Positions 1 through 7,786 of a stretch of DNA of 44,636 nt are shown in pieces; position 1 is the first letter of the stretch; each line of letters begins with the position of its first letter. The stretch is taken from NCBI GenBank assembly GCA_934630975.1, contig CAKTXH010000005.1, forward strand, positions 1 through 44,636, written 5' to 3'. The notes under the pieces were generated by a model. The model saw only the letters and a program-made list of their open reading frames with translations, ran no database searches and had not been told where the DNA came from. The position numbers and the translations under genes were made by a program. The DNA is from an uncultured Clostridia bacterium (GTDB lineage Bacteria > Bacillota > Clostridia > Christensenellales > Aristaeellaceae).

Positions 1-120
1 GATAAAGACCCGGATGCTGACAAAGACCCGGATAAAGACCCGGATGCTGACAAAGACCCGGATAAAGACCCGGATGCCGACAAAGACCCGGATAAAGACC
101 CGGATGCTGACAAAGATGCG
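1..120 (+). repeat. Four in-frame copies of a 30-bp tandem repeat
   Basis: Units at 1-30, 31-60, 61-90 and 91-120. Each encodes Asp-Lys-Asp-Pro-Asp-Ala-Asp-Lys-Asp-Pro; the third unit has one silent change (gct to gcc) and the fourth ends in gatgcg instead of gacccg. The tract runs off the left edge, so the total copy number is unknown. A 30-bp in-frame unit this well conserved is prone to slippage, so length may vary between strains. Confidence 0.95.
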
Positions 121-603
121 GACGCGAACGAAGACGCGGAAGAAGAAGTGGACTACTACCGCGAAATGATGGAAGAGAAGCGCCGCGCGGAAGCCGTCGG
201 CGGCGTGACCGGCAGCCCGTACTGGGTGAAGCAGATGTATCTGGGTCACAACAGTTATAACCTGCGCCTGTATATCGACGGCGAGCCGGTTCTGATGCGC
301 GAGCGCCTGAGCTGGAACGGGTATCAGAGCAAGGGAATCACCCTGCGCGTGAACACCGTCGCCCCGGAGAAGCTGACGATGCGCCTGGACGAGAAGACGC
401 TGGAAATTTTCGAACGCACGAATATCACGACCGTCACCCTCGTGGATAAGGAGAACACGCCGGTCATGCAGTATAACGTGTCCGACCTGCGCGGGGCGTA
501 TGATCAGTACGGCCTTGACGGCGAAGACCTGCTCGTCGTCGGCGGCATGAACGACGACGTGATGAAGATCGGCGCGGACGGCCAGCTCGTGCCGGTGGAA
601 TGA
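1..603 (+). CDS. Repeat-containing exported-type protein, C-terminal part (partial)
   Basis: The window opens inside this gene; 200 codons are visible, ending at TGA 601-603, and the real start is upstream. Visible residues 1-40 are an acidic tract made of a ten-residue Asp/Lys/Asp/Pro/Ala unit repeated four times, followed by a short Asp/Glu/Ala linker. The remaining 151 residues (from codon 148) form a compact domain beginning Val-Asp-Tyr-Tyr-Arg-Glu with no cysteines. The same domain ends the next gene with only seven substitutions. I recognise no family. The Asp-Pro-rich tract resembles spacer or stalk repeats of cell-surface proteins, and the paralogue next door has a signal peptide, so export is inferred. 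No LPXTG-type anchor is present at the C-terminus. The 46-bp gap to the paralogue holds no terminator, so the two may be co-transcribed. Confidence 0.8.
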   Translation, partial: DKDPDADKDPDKDPDADKDPDKDPDADKDPDKDPDADKDADANEDAEEEVDYYREMMEEKRRAEAVGGVTGSPYWVKQMYLGHNSYNLRLYIDGEPVLMRERLSWNGYQSKGITLRVNTVAPEKLTMRLDEKTLEIFERTNITTVTLVDKENTPVMQYNVSDLRGAYDQYGLDGEDLLVVGGMNDDVMKIGADGQLVPVE

Positions 604-649
604 GAAATTGGATGGCATAAAAACCAACGATTTGAGGGAGGAAAGCGCG

Positions 650-1822
650 ATGTTTAAAAAAGTAGTTGCATTATCGACTGCGGCTGTGCTCCTGCTTGCG
701 CCGATGGGCGCGAGCGCGGTGACGTGGGGAGAAGTTGTCAACGGCTTGAAAACCTCCAACACGTTCAAAAAGGACGGTCTGACCGCCACGAAGGACGGAG
801 ATAACTATACCTTCGAGGGCGGAATGGTTGATGATTCCGTAGATATCAATTCGTACGTTTTCGGGAAAGACGGAAAATTCTATTTCAACGGCGTCCAGTT
901 TAAAAGAATGGACCTCTTTGCGGACGGCAGCAATTATTACGTCGTTCTGGATAAGGATACGGAAGCCGGCGAATTCGTGCTCGCGCTTACCAACGCGGAT
1001 GGCAAGATCGAGCTGGTCAATGAAGGAACCGTCGGCAGCGGCGATTATACCGGCATGGCGCTGATTGGAAGCAGCCATCTTACGAACAAGGGCACGCTGA
1101 AGGCGGGCGTAGGCTCGTATTACCCGAAGCTGGATGATCAAAGTTATCACGAGGATGTTCCGAGTGTTTCGGGCTATGCTCAGGGCATCGTGGAAAACGG
1201 AACGCAGGCCGAGGCTGAAAAGCTGGTCGATCAGATGTATTCCTTTGACACGCCCGGCACGTATACCATCGTCGTGACGCTGGAATGGGGCGAACATATT
1301 CAGGATTTCATCGTGACCCGTACCGTTGAGGCAGAGACGGTGGAAGAAGCCGAACCGGCGGAAGAAGTGGACTACTACCGCGAAATGATGGAAGAGAAGC
1401 GCCGTGCGGAAGCCATCGGCGGCGTGACCGGCAGCCCGTACTGGGTGAAGCAGATGTATCTGGGTCACAACAGCTACAACCTGCGCCTGTATATCGACGG
1501 CGAGCCGGTTCTGATGCGCGAGCGCCTGAGCTGGAACGGGCATCAGAGCAAGGGGATCACCCTGCGCGTGAACACCGTCGCCCCGGAGAAGCTGACGATG
1601 CGCCTGGATGAGAAGACGCTGGAGGTCTTTGAACGCACGAACATCACGACCGTTACCCTCGTGGATAAGGAGAACACGCCGGTCATGCAGTATAACGTGT
1701 CCGACCTGCGCGCGGTCTATGATCAGTACGGCCTTGACGGCGAAGACCTGCTCGTCGTCGGCGGTGTGGATGACGACGTGATGAAGATCGGCGCGGACGG
1801 CCAGCTCGTGCCGGTGGAGTAA
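650..1822 (+). CDS. Secreted protein with duplicated C-terminal domain
   Basis: 390 residues. Start chosen at ATG 650 because GAGGGAGGAAAG (634-645) is a good ribosome binding site just upstream and because the protein then begins with a clean signal peptide: Met-Phe-Lys-Lys, a hydrophobic stretch to about residue 20, and a likely cleavage after Ala-Ser-Ala near residue 24. A longer in-frame start at 608 has no ribosome binding site. Residues about 25-230 are a unique region rich in Gly, Asp, Asn and Tyr, probably beta-rich. A Glu-rich linker (about 225-240) leads into the final 151 residues, nearly identical to the end of the upstream gene. No known domain is recognised. The two neighbours look like paralogues with different N-terminal parts and one shared end domain. 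A strong terminator follows. Confidence 0.85.
   Translation: MFKKVVALSTAAVLLLAPMGASAVTWGEVVNGLKTSNTFKKDGLTATKDGDNYTFEGGMVDDSVDINSYVFGKDGKFYFNGVQFKRMDLFADGSNYYVVLDKDTEAGEFVLALTNADGKIELVNEGTVGSGDYTGMALIGSSHLTNKGTLKAGVGSYYPKLDDQSYHEDVPSVSGYAQGIVENGTQAEAEKLVDQMYSFDTPGTYTIVVTLEWGEHIQDFIVTRTVEAETVEEAEPAEEVDYYREMMEEKRRAEAIGGVTGSPYWVKQMYLGHNSYNLRLYIDGEPVLMRERLSWNGHQSKGITLRVNTVAPEKLTMRLDEKTLEVFERTNITTVTLVDKENTPVMQYNVSDLRAVYDQYGLDGEDLLVVGGVDDDVMKIGADGQLVPVE
1361..1822 (+). repeat. Second copy of the 459-bp block also found at 142-603
   Basis: Bases 142-600 and 1361-1819 align without any insertion or deletion (offset 1219) and encode 151 residues differing at seven positions (V/I, Y/H, I/V, G/A, A/V, M/V, N/D). 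Many third positions are also identical. The sharp left boundary of the similarity, at the Glu-Glu-Val-Asp-Tyr-Tyr junction, suggests recent duplication or gene conversion of just this domain. Confidence 0.95.
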
Positions 1823-1861
1823 GCCCAAAAAAACAAAAGACGCGCCCTGCGCGTCCATAAC

Positions 1862-1900
1862 AAATGCGGTCTTTCCAAAAAACGGAAAGGCCGCATTTTT
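1862..1900 (+). terminator. Intrinsic terminator of the secreted-protein genes
   Basis: 15-bp stem (1862-1876 with 1884-1898, one G-T pair) with a short A-rich loop, followed by a T run. A smaller hairpin, gacgcgc/gcgcgtc at 1839-1855, precedes it. The flanking A and T tracts give it some bidirectional character, so it may also stop transcription from the convergent methyltransferase gene. Confidence 0.85.
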
Positions 1901-1903
1901 ATA

Positions 1904-1960
1904 ACGGGGAATCCAACTCCCTCTGGTTTGCTGGCGGGTATGGGGCAAAGCCCCATCGTT
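1904..1960. repeat. Dispersed palindromic intergenic repeat, copy A
   Basis: About 57 bp ending in a perfect ATGGGGC/GCCCCAT hairpin (1940-1946 and 1950-1956). It aligns over its whole length with 11454-11510 in the pilus operon: both have a gggaa start, a degenerate palindrome ending in ctggcggg, and a (t/a)ggggc-NNN-gcccc(a/t) hairpin followed by cgt. It lies at the 3' end of the rRNA methyltransferase gene, whose stop codon touches it. Confidence 0.6.
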
Positions 1961-3323
1961 ATCCCCTCCGCCGCAAACCCTTGGGATAGTGGTTTTTCAT
2001 CAGCCCGCCCGCCTGCTTGCCCCAGCCGAGCGAAACGCCTTCGCAGCAGAGCAGCGTGTAGCCGCCGGGCAGGTCGCCGAGTTCCAGCGCTTCGCCCGCC
2101 TGATAGGCGAGCGCCTGCTCGAGCGTCAGGTTCGCGGTGCGCGCGGCTTCCTCCGGGCGAAGCGCCATTGCCAGCGCGTGATCCGGCTCGCTGCGCCTGC
2201 CCTCCGCATGCGCCAGCAAAAGCCCCGTGCGCAAGACGCGCAGGCCGCTGAGCTGCTCGATGGAAATCCCCTCCGGCAGCATCCAGAGCGCGTCGCCCGC
2301 GGCGTACAGCCGTTCCGGCGTGAACGCGCCCGAAAATACGTCCGGCAGGGCGATGGGCGCGGGCGCTTTGCCCTTGGCGGAAGCCGCGCGGGCAGGCGCT
2401 TTCTTTTTGGATGCCGTTTTGGCGGGCACGGCGGGTTCGGCGGCTTCGCCCGATTTTTTCAGGCGGCTGACGAAGTGCCCTTCGCCGCGCATTTCGTGCG
2501 GGTAGAGGTGCAGATAGCCGTCCTTCGCTTCCGGCAGGCCGGGCAGGGCGAACGGCTCGAGCGCGAATTCCGGGTGCAGCGCCAAAAAGCGCTTGAGCAC
2601 GCCTTCGTTCTCCGTGTCGTTGAACGTGCAGGTCGAGTAGACCATCGTGCCGCCGGGGCGAAGCATTTTCGCGGCCTGTTCCAAAATCTCCATCTGGCGG
2701 TCGGCGCAGCGGCGGGGAGAATCCGCATCCCATTCGCTGCGCGCTTCCGGCTGGCGGCGGAACATGCCCTCGCCGGAGCAGGGCGCATCCACCAAAATGC
2801 GGTCGAAGAACGCGGGGAAGCGCGGCGCGAGCGCATCCGGCATGGCGCTGAGCACGACGGCATGGCGAACGCCCATCCGCTCGACGTTGCGGGAGAGAAT
2901 CTGCGCGCGGCTGGGCACGGGTTCGTTGCAGATTAGCAGCCCGCGGCCCGCCATCAGCGCGGCAATCTGTGTGCTCTTGCCGCCGGGCGCGGCGCAGAGG
3001 TCGAGCACCCGCTCGCCGGGCTGCGGATCGAGCGCGGTCACGGCGGTCAGCGCGCTCGGCTCCTGCATGTAAAACAGGCCGCCCTCGTGCAGCGGCGAGA
3101 GGCCGGGCCGCGCGTCGCCTTCGATGAAATACGCGCCTTTTGCCCACGGCACGGGCGCGCCCAAGCCTTCGATCGGGCAGGGCGGCGCGCCGTCCGGGCA
3201 GAGGAGCAGGTTGATGCGCAGGGCGCGGGTATACGGCTGCGCCAGCGCGTCAAGGTACGCAAAAAAGCCTGCTTCACCGAGCAGGCGTTTCATTTGGCTT
3301 TCAAATCCTTCGGGTAATTGCAT
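1959..3323 (-). CDS. rsmF: rRNA (cytosine-5) methyltransferase, RsmF/YebU type
   Basis: 454 residues. Transfers a methyl group from SAM to C5 of a cytosine in 16S rRNA (RsmF family; the exact target base is inferred). The NOL1/NOP2/Sun signatures are present: SAM-binding Asp-Leu-Cys-Ala-Ala-Pro-Gly-Gly-Lys at about 108-116, the Asp-Ala-Pro-Cys-Ser-Gly-Glu-Gly motif with Cys182, and Tyr-Ser-Thr-Cys-Thr with catalytic Cys232. The C-terminal third, after a Lys/Ala-rich linker near 305-330, fits the RNA-binding PUA-like region of RsmF-type enzymes. ATG at 3321-3323 is preceded by a weak AAAGGG site. The gene stands alone, with palindromic repeats on both sides. Length is normal for the family. 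Confidence 0.9.
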   Translation of the reverse strand: MQLPEGFESQMKRLLGEAGFFAYLDALAQPYTRALRINLLLCPDGAPPCPIEGLGAPVPWAKGAYFIEGDARPGLSPLHEGGLFYMQEPSALTAVTALDPQPGERVLDLCAAPGGKSTQIAALMAGRGLLICNEPVPSRAQILSRNVERMGVRHAVVLSAMPDALAPRFPAFFDRILVDAPCSGEGMFRRQPEARSEWDADSPRRCADRQMEILEQAAKMLRPGGTMVYSTCTFNDTENEGVLKRFLALHPEFALEPFALPGLPEAKDGYLHLYPHEMRGEGHFVSRLKKSGEAAEPAVPAKTASKKKAPARAASAKGKAPAPIALPDVFSGAFTPERLYAAGDALWMLPEGISIEQLSGLRVLRTGLLLAHAEGRRSEPDHALAMALRPEEAARTANLTLEQALAYQAGEALELGDLPGGYTLLCCEGVSLGWGKQAGGLMKNHYPKGLRRRG

Positions 3324-3339
3324 AGAACCCTTTCACCGT

Positions 3340-3435
3340 TTACGCGGTTCACCTCCCCTTTCAAGGGGAGGTTTATATTGTTTAAGCATTTTGAGCGTAA
3401 CCCCGAGCTCCCCTTTCAAGGGGAGCTGGCCGTGA
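3340..3435. repeat. Intergenic palindromic repeat pair
   Basis: Two imperfect copies of a hairpin with core CTCCCCTTTCAAGGGGAG, at 3353-3371 and 3410-3428, with T-rich sequence between. The second copy continues into a ctggccgtgaggcctgaaggg palindromic tail. This is the form of short intergenic repeats scattered through many Clostridia genomes. It sits between the methyltransferase start and the next gene and may also act as a terminator for the gene at 3459-3875. Confidence 0.6.
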
Positions 3436-3458
3436 GGCCTGAAGGGTGGAACGCAAAC

Positions 3459-3875
3459 TCACATCACATTCTCCTGCGGAGAATTGGGGGAAACCTGGTC
3501 GCGCACGCGGACGGCGCACAGGCGGCGGCGCTCGTCAATGCCGGATTCCACCACGTAGAACCGGCCGACGGAGCACGCGGAATTGAACACGGATTCCGTC
3601 GTTGTCAGGATGCAGAACACGTTCTGCGACGTGCGCGAAACCATATGGCGGAAGATGATATTCGGCGGCACAAGCCCCGCGCGCTCGATCTTTCGGGCGA
3701 AACGGCGATAGGCGGTGTTGGCGCGCGCCGCATCGTGGAAAACATCGGGCGAAAGCACAAGCCGACAAAGCCCCCGCTCAATCTGGCTGGACGTCTGATA
3801 GCGCCCCTCCCAGGGGCGATCCTCGGGCCAAGCGACGATATCGACAATCGCCTTACCCGTTTCAATCGTTCTCAC
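3459..3875 (-). CDS. Hypothetical protein, 138 residues
   Basis: GTG start at 3873-3875, chosen because AAGGAGGGA (3883-3891) lies at ideal spacing. I do not recognise the family. The protein is soluble-looking, with no signal peptide or membrane segment. It has an early Trp-Pro-Glu-Asp-Arg-Pro-Trp-Glu-Gly patch, a basic middle (Tyr-Arg-Arg-Phe-Ala-Arg-Lys) and a basic C-terminal third with two scattered cysteines. It is transcribed away from the thioredoxin-reductase-like gene terminator and seems to be a single-gene unit. Codon use matches its neighbours, so it is probably a resident gene. The opposite strand is also open here, but only the minus frame has a ribosome binding site. Confidence 0.65.
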   Translation of the reverse strand: MRTIETGKAIVDIVAWPEDRPWEGRYQTSSQIERGLCRLVLSPDVFHDAARANTAYRRFARKIERAGLVPPNIIFRHMVSRTSQNVFCILTTTESVFNSACSVGRFYVVESGIDERRRLCAVRVRDQVSPNSPQENVM

Positions 3876-3972
3876 CTGTGTCCCTCCTTCCGTCGAATCA
3901 AAGCCGAAAAAAGCAAGCCTTTCCGTGTATATGTTTATAGATTGATTATAACACGGACGCTTTGCGCGGACA

Positions 3973-4026
3973 AGGAAAAAAGTAAAATTCCCATGATTTT
4001 ACGGCGAAAATGCCGCAAATCATGGG
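3973..4026 (-). terminator. Intrinsic terminator after the flavoprotein gene (minus strand)
   Basis: On the minus strand CCCATGATTT pairs with AAATCATGGG (3990-4026), with an inner GCGGCATTTTCGCCG hairpin, followed by the T-rich aattttactttttt tract. It lies just after the stop at 4041. Confidence 0.8.
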
Positions 4027-4040
4027 AAAAATCGGAAAAA

Positions 4041-4865
4041 TCAGACCGTTGCGGCGGAAATCGCGGCCACGCAGCCCTCGCCGACGGCCTTGGCGACCTG
4101 TAAAGGCAGGCCGGTGCAGTCGCCCGCGGCGAACACGCCGGGCAGGTTCGTCTTCATCTGGCGATCCACGCGGATAAACGCGCCGTCCATCTCAAGCCCG
4201 GGCAGCAGCGTGGAAAGCGCCGCCGCTTCGCGGAAGATGAATATGCCGTCAAACGGCAGCTCCTCGCCGCCCGCTTTCAGGCCGGAAACGACGGTTTCGC
4301 CGAGAATCGCCTCCGGCTTTTGGCCGCTGACGGTGATTTTGGGATCGAGCGCGTCGTCCTTCGCGCCGAAATAGACGACCTCGCTGCAAAGCCCGGCCAA
4401 AAAGTTGGCTTCGCTCACGGCTTCCGGCCCCTGCGCGACGACGGCGACGCGCCTGCCCCGGTAGAGCATGCCGTCGCAGGTGCCGCAGTAGCTGACGCCG
4501 CGCCCGAGCAGCTCGTTTTCGCCGGGGAGCAGCTTGGGCTGCCTGGCGCCGGTGCAGAGGATGACGCGTTTGGCCTCGATGAAATCCGCGCCGAGCGAGA
4601 GGGCGAACGAACTGCCCATCGAGACAATTTGGTGAACGACGCCGGGGCGCAGCTCTGCGCCCAGCGCCTGCGCCTGATTGGCCATTGCGGTAAGCAGGTC
4701 GCGCCCGGAGATATCGGGCAGGCCGGGATAGTTGGCGATGTGCTCCGCGCGGGAGAGCCAGCCGGTGTTTTGGCCGATGACGACGACGGATTTGTCGCGC
4801 TTTCGGGCGGTGATGGCGGCGCTGTAACCGGCCGGGCCTGCGCCGATGATGGCGATGTCCTTCAT
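4041..4865 (-). CDS. Thioredoxin-reductase-like flavoprotein without NADPH motif
   Basis: 274 residues, short for TrxB (about 310). The FAD-binding Gly-Ala-Gly-Pro-Ala-Gly is at 8-13, the redox-active Cys-Gly-Thr-Cys-Asp at 127-131, and the second FAD motif Phe-Ala-Ala-Gly-Asp-Cys at 245-250. The region that should bind NADPH is altered: the glycine-rich loop reads Val-Val-Ala-Gln-Gly-Pro-Glu-Ala-Val (142-150), and the His-Arg-Arg-x3-Arg motif is replaced by Tyr-Phe-Gly-Ala-Lys-Asp-Asp. This matches the pattern known for ferredoxin-dependent flavin thioredoxin reductases of clostridia, so electrons may come from ferredoxin rather than NADPH (inference). The ATG overlaps the stop of the maltose phosphorylase gene by four bases, implying translational coupling. 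No thioredoxin gene is adjacent. Confidence 0.8.
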   Translation of the reverse strand: MKDIAIIGAGPAGYSAAITARKRDKSVVVIGQNTGWLSRAEHIANYPGLPDISGRDLLTAMANQAQALGAELRPGVVHQIVSMGSSFALSLGADFIEAKRVILCTGARQPKLLPGENELLGRGVSYCGTCDGMLYRGRRVAVVAQGPEAVSEANFLAGLCSEVVYFGAKDDALDPKITVSGQKPEAILGETVVSGLKAGGEELPFDGIFIFREAAALSTLLPGLEMDGAFIRVDRQMKTNLPGVFAAGDCTGLPLQVAKAVGEGCVAAISAATV

Positions 4866-7132
4866 GCGTCCGCCTCCGCCGGGGAGAGCTTGACTTCGCG
4901 CCCGTGCAGCGTGACGGTCAGCGCGTCGCCGGAGAGCAGTTTCAGCCCCGTGCCCGCGCGGGAGACGCTGACCTCGATCAGCCGGCCGCGGTAGACGACC
5001 TTGAACGCGTAGCCGTCCCAGCCGTCGGGGAGCTGCGGGTCAAAGCTCAGGCTGCCGGTGATGGTGCGCATGCCCGCGAAGCCCTGCACGATGGAGAGCC
5101 AGCTGCCCGCCATCGAGGTGATGTGCAGGCCGTCGCAGGTGTCGTTGTTGATGTTATCCAGATCGAGGCGCGCGGTGCGGCGGTACAGCTCCTGCGCCTT
5201 CTCCAGCTTGCCCAGGCTGGCGGCCAAAATGCTGTGCACGCACGGCGACAGGCTCGACTCGTGCACGGTCATCGGCTCGTAGAAATCGAAGTTGCGGCGG
5301 ATGGTTTCCTTGTCGTAGAGGTGCTCGAGGAAATACAGGCCTTGCAGCACGTCGGCCTGCTTGATGAAGCAGGAGCGCAGAATCCGATCCCAGCTCCATT
5401 TCTGGTTTAGCGGGCGATCCTCCGGGGAGAGCGCGCTGGCGGGCATCAGATCCTTGTCAAGGAAGGTATCGTGCTGCACGAACACGTCGAGTTCCTTGTC
5501 ATACGGCAGATACATCTTCTCGCTGATCTCGCGGAAGCGGCGGATTTCCTCGGCGTTGACGCTGAGCGTCTGCGCCTTTTCGCGCGGGATGAGCATGAGC
5601 TGTTCGGCGGTATAGGCCAGTTCCCACGCGGCCATGCGGTTGGTGTACCAGTTGTTGTTGACGTTGTTTTCGTATTCGTTCGGGCCGGTCACGCCGTGGA
5701 TCATGTATTGATTCGCACGCTTGGAATAATGCACGCGCCCTGCCCAGAACCGCGCGATGCCCAGCAGCACGTCGATGCCGTATTGATCCAGATAGCTGCG
5801 GTCGCCGGTGTACTGCGTATAGGCGTAGATGGCGTAGGCGATGGCGTTGTTGCGGTGGATCTCCTCAAAGGTGATTTCCCATTCGTTGTGGCACTCGATG
5901 CCGGTGAAGGTCACCATCGGGTAGAGCGCGCCCGGCAGACCCTGCTCGCGCGCGTTGTGATAAGCGCCGTCGATTTGCAGCCAGCGGTATTTGAGCAGGT
6001 TTTGGGCGACTTCTTCGCCCGCAATGGCGGTGTACATCGGCAGGCAGTAGGCTTCCGTGTCCCAATAGGTCGCTCCGCCGTATTTTTCGCCGGTGAAGCC
6101 CTTCGGGCCGATGTTCAGCCTTGCGTCCTCGCCGTAATAGGTGGAGAAAAGCTGGAAGATGTTGAAGCGGATGCCCTGCTGGCCCGCCACGTCGCCGTCG
6201 ATGCGCACGTCGGCCTTTTCCCAGCGGCGCGCCCACGCGCGCTCCTGCTCGCGGCGCAGCGCGTCATAGCCCGCCTCCTGCGCGCTGAGCACACCCGCGG
6301 TTGCGGCGGCGGCCAGCTCATCCTCTTTGTGGTCGCGGTCGGTCGTCACGCAGACGAACTTGTCGCAGCCGACGGTCTGCCCGGCCTCTACGTCAAAGAC
6401 GAACTTGCGGGAGACGTAGCCCTCTTCGACGGTAGCGCGGTTTTTCTTCGGCTTTTCGGTCGGCACGGCGGCCATCGCGCCGCAGACGGCAAAGCGCGGC
6501 GTGCCGAAGGGGTTTTCGCGGGTGCGAGTATGAACGGTCAGCACGCCGTCCTTATCCTCGTCCTCGCCCTCGAAGAGCCAGAAGGTTTCGTCGTAGTTGG
6601 AATCCTCGTTGCGCACGTCCGCGTCGATGGCGGGAATCAGCGCGACCTTGCAGTCGTAATCCGCCGTCACGCGGCAGCGCAGCGCCAGCAGCTCCGGCCT
6701 TGCGACGGAGAGGAAGCGCTCGAAGAACACGCGCACCGTGCCCTTTTCGCGGCGGATGGCGAATTCGCGGCTGAGCACGCCTGCGCGCATATCCAGCACG
6801 CGGGAGAAGGCGGCCACGTCGTCCTTAAACAGGTCGATATCCTCCCTGTCGATGCGCACGCGCAGGGAGATGATGTTCATCGCGTTGATGACCTTGCCGA
6901 AATACTGCGGGTAGCCGTTCTTCCACCAGCCCACGCGCGTCTTATCCGGGAACCAGACGCCCGCCAGATAGGTGCCGCGATGGCTGTCGCCGGAATAGCG
7001 CTCTTCAAAATTGCCGCGCATGCCCATGTGGCCGTTGCCGATGGAGGCGATGGATTCGGACAGGCGCATGTCGTCCTTGTGCAGCTCGGTTTCCACCAGC
7101 CGCCAGGGATCAAACTGAAAAATTGTTTTCAT
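4862..7132 (-). CDS. mapA: Maltose phosphorylase, GH65 family
   Basis: 756 residues, the usual length for GH65 phosphorylases. Catalyses reversible phosphorolysis of maltose to glucose and beta-glucose 1-phosphate in the cytosol, saving ATP during maltodextrin use. Hallmarks: the long motif around 411-428 (Glu-Cys-His-Asn-Glu-Trp-Glu-Ile-Thr-Phe), typical of maltose phosphorylases, and Gly-Pro-Asn-Glu-Tyr-Glu-Asn-Asn-Val at 483-491, with Glu486 as the general acid by comparison with the Lactobacillus enzyme. An N-terminal beta-sandwich (to about 270) precedes the alpha/alpha barrel. Start set at ATG 7130-7132 with GTGAGG upstream; a longer frame to 7207 lacks a site and runs into a terminator. 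Other disaccharides (trehalose, kojibiose) are less likely from the motifs. No sugar transporter is adjacent. Confidence 0.88.
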   Translation of the reverse strand: MKTIFQFDPWRLVETELHKDDMRLSESIASIGNGHMGMRGNFEERYSGDSHRGTYLAGVWFPDKTRVGWWKNGYPQYFGKVINAMNIISLRVRIDREDIDLFKDDVAAFSRVLDMRAGVLSREFAIRREKGTVRVFFERFLSVARPELLALRCRVTADYDCKVALIPAIDADVRNEDSNYDETFWLFEGEDEDKDGVLTVHTRTRENPFGTPRFAVCGAMAAVPTEKPKKNRATVEEGYVSRKFVFDVEAGQTVGCDKFVCVTTDRDHKEDELAAAATAGVLSAQEAGYDALRREQERAWARRWEKADVRIDGDVAGQQGIRFNIFQLFSTYYGEDARLNIGPKGFTGEKYGGATYWDTEAYCLPMYTAIAGEEVAQNLLKYRWLQIDGAYHNAREQGLPGALYPMVTFTGIECHNEWEITFEEIHRNNAIAYAIYAYTQYTGDRSYLDQYGIDVLLGIARFWAGRVHYSKRANQYMIHGVTGPNEYENNVNNNWYTNRMAAWELAYTAEQLMLIPREKAQTLSVNAEEIRRFREISEKMYLPYDKELDVFVQHDTFLDKDLMPASALSPEDRPLNQKWSWDRILRSCFIKQADVLQGLYFLEHLYDKETIRRNFDFYEPMTVHESSLSPCVHSILAASLGKLEKAQELYRRTARLDLDNINNDTCDGLHITSMAGSWLSIVQGFAGMRTITGSLSFDPQLPDGWDGYAFKVVYRGRLIEVSVSRAGTGLKLLSGDALTVTLHGREVKLSPAEADA

Positions 7133-7212
7133 GATAATAGCCTCACGATGCAGTTTAAAATTCAATCTATCATACAGCATGCGCATGGGAGGACATGGGC
7201 ATGCCATATTTC

Positions 7213-7235
7213 AAAAAAAGCCGCAACGCTGCGGC
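7213..7235 (-). terminator. Intrinsic terminator of the YhcH/YjgK-type gene (minus strand)
   Basis: On the minus strand GCCGCA-GCGT-TGCGGC (7235-7220) is followed by seven T. It separates the upstream gene from maltose phosphorylase, which therefore needs its own promoter in 7133-7212. Confidence 0.85.
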
Positions 7236-7242
7236 CCTTGGA

Positions 7243-7698
7243 TTAGTCCTTCTTCTGCGGTACGACCGGAATCTTGACGACCACCTTGCGGTAGTGCTTC
7301 TGGAATTCATGATGGCAGGCGGGCTTGTGGCCGTCGCTGGGGAACATGATGTAGAACATGCCCGGACGGATCGAAACCGACGTCGAGTTGCCGGTGTAGA
7401 AATAGTTGTCGTTCTCCGGGTCGGACGTGGTGGGGTTCAATTCCTGAATGTGCGCCCACGACATGCGCTCGCCGCCGGAAATGCAGTATTGCAGGTCGAT
7501 GTAGTTCTTGTGCGCTTCCATCACGGCGGTATCCATCGGGCGGGTGTCGCCCTCGGAAACCGTCGCGAACAGGCCGTCTTCAAGCTCGTAGCGGCCGGGT
7601 TCGAGGTCAGGCGCTTCGGCAAGGAACGCGAATGCCAGCTCCATATCGGGATGGAGCGGGTAGTAGCGCTCCTGTTCTTCGATGCGGTCAACAATCAC
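7243..7698 (-). CDS. YhcH/YjgK/YiaL family protein (DUF386)
   Basis: 151 residues from GTG 7696-7698. This start is chosen because AAGGAGG (7708-7714) lies nine bases away; a TTG nine bases further upstream would almost touch the ribosome binding site. The family adopts a cupin-like beta barrel and is linked to sugar metabolism in enteric bacteria (EbgC, YhcH, YiaL), with proposed anomerase or sugar-acid handling roles. Family-type patches are visible: Glu-Ala-His-Lys-Asn-Tyr-Ile-Asp-Leu-Gln near 62-71, with a metal-binding-type His, Met-Phe-Pro-Ser-Asp-Gly-His-Lys-Pro near 120-128, and the C-terminal Lys-Val-Val-Val-Lys-Ile. It has its own strong promoter and its own terminator, so it is monocistronic. 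A sialic acid or maltose link is possible but not shown. Confidence 0.85.
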   Translation of the reverse strand: MIVDRIEEQERYYPLHPDMELAFAFLAEAPDLEPGRYELEDGLFATVSEGDTRPMDTAVMEAHKNYIDLQYCISGGERMSWAHIQELNPTTSDPENDNYFYTGNSTSVSIRPGMFYIMFPSDGHKPACHHEFQKHYRKVVVKIPVVPQKKD

Positions 7699-7729
7699 GG
7701 GGATCAACCTCCTTCATTGAGTCCTTTCC

Positions 7730-7758
7730 ATTATAAGGCAATGTGAATGGAACGTCAA
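7730..7758 (-). promoter_or_regulatory. Sigma-A promoter of the YhcH-type gene
   Basis: On the minus strand TTGACG (7758-7753), a 17-bp spacer and a perfect TATAAT (7735-7730), about 30 bp upstream of the GTG start. Confidence 0.85.
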
Positions 7759-7786
7759 GCCAAAGCTTATGCAGAAGGGCCAAAGC

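Noticed and set aside
1..120. Possible CRISPR array
   Set aside because: Repeats are contiguous with no spacers, in frame, and encode a regular acidic protein tract. No cas gene is present.
671..1948. Long minus-strand frame opposite the secreted protein gene
   Set aside because: High GC keeps the antisense frame open; the plus gene has a ribosome binding site, signal peptide and terminator, and the antisense product is His/Arg-rich without any family pattern.
5471..7246. 591-codon plus-strand frame opposite maltose phosphorylase
   Set aside because: Antisense shadow of a gene with intact GH65 motifs; no ribosome binding site and biased Val/Ala/His composition.
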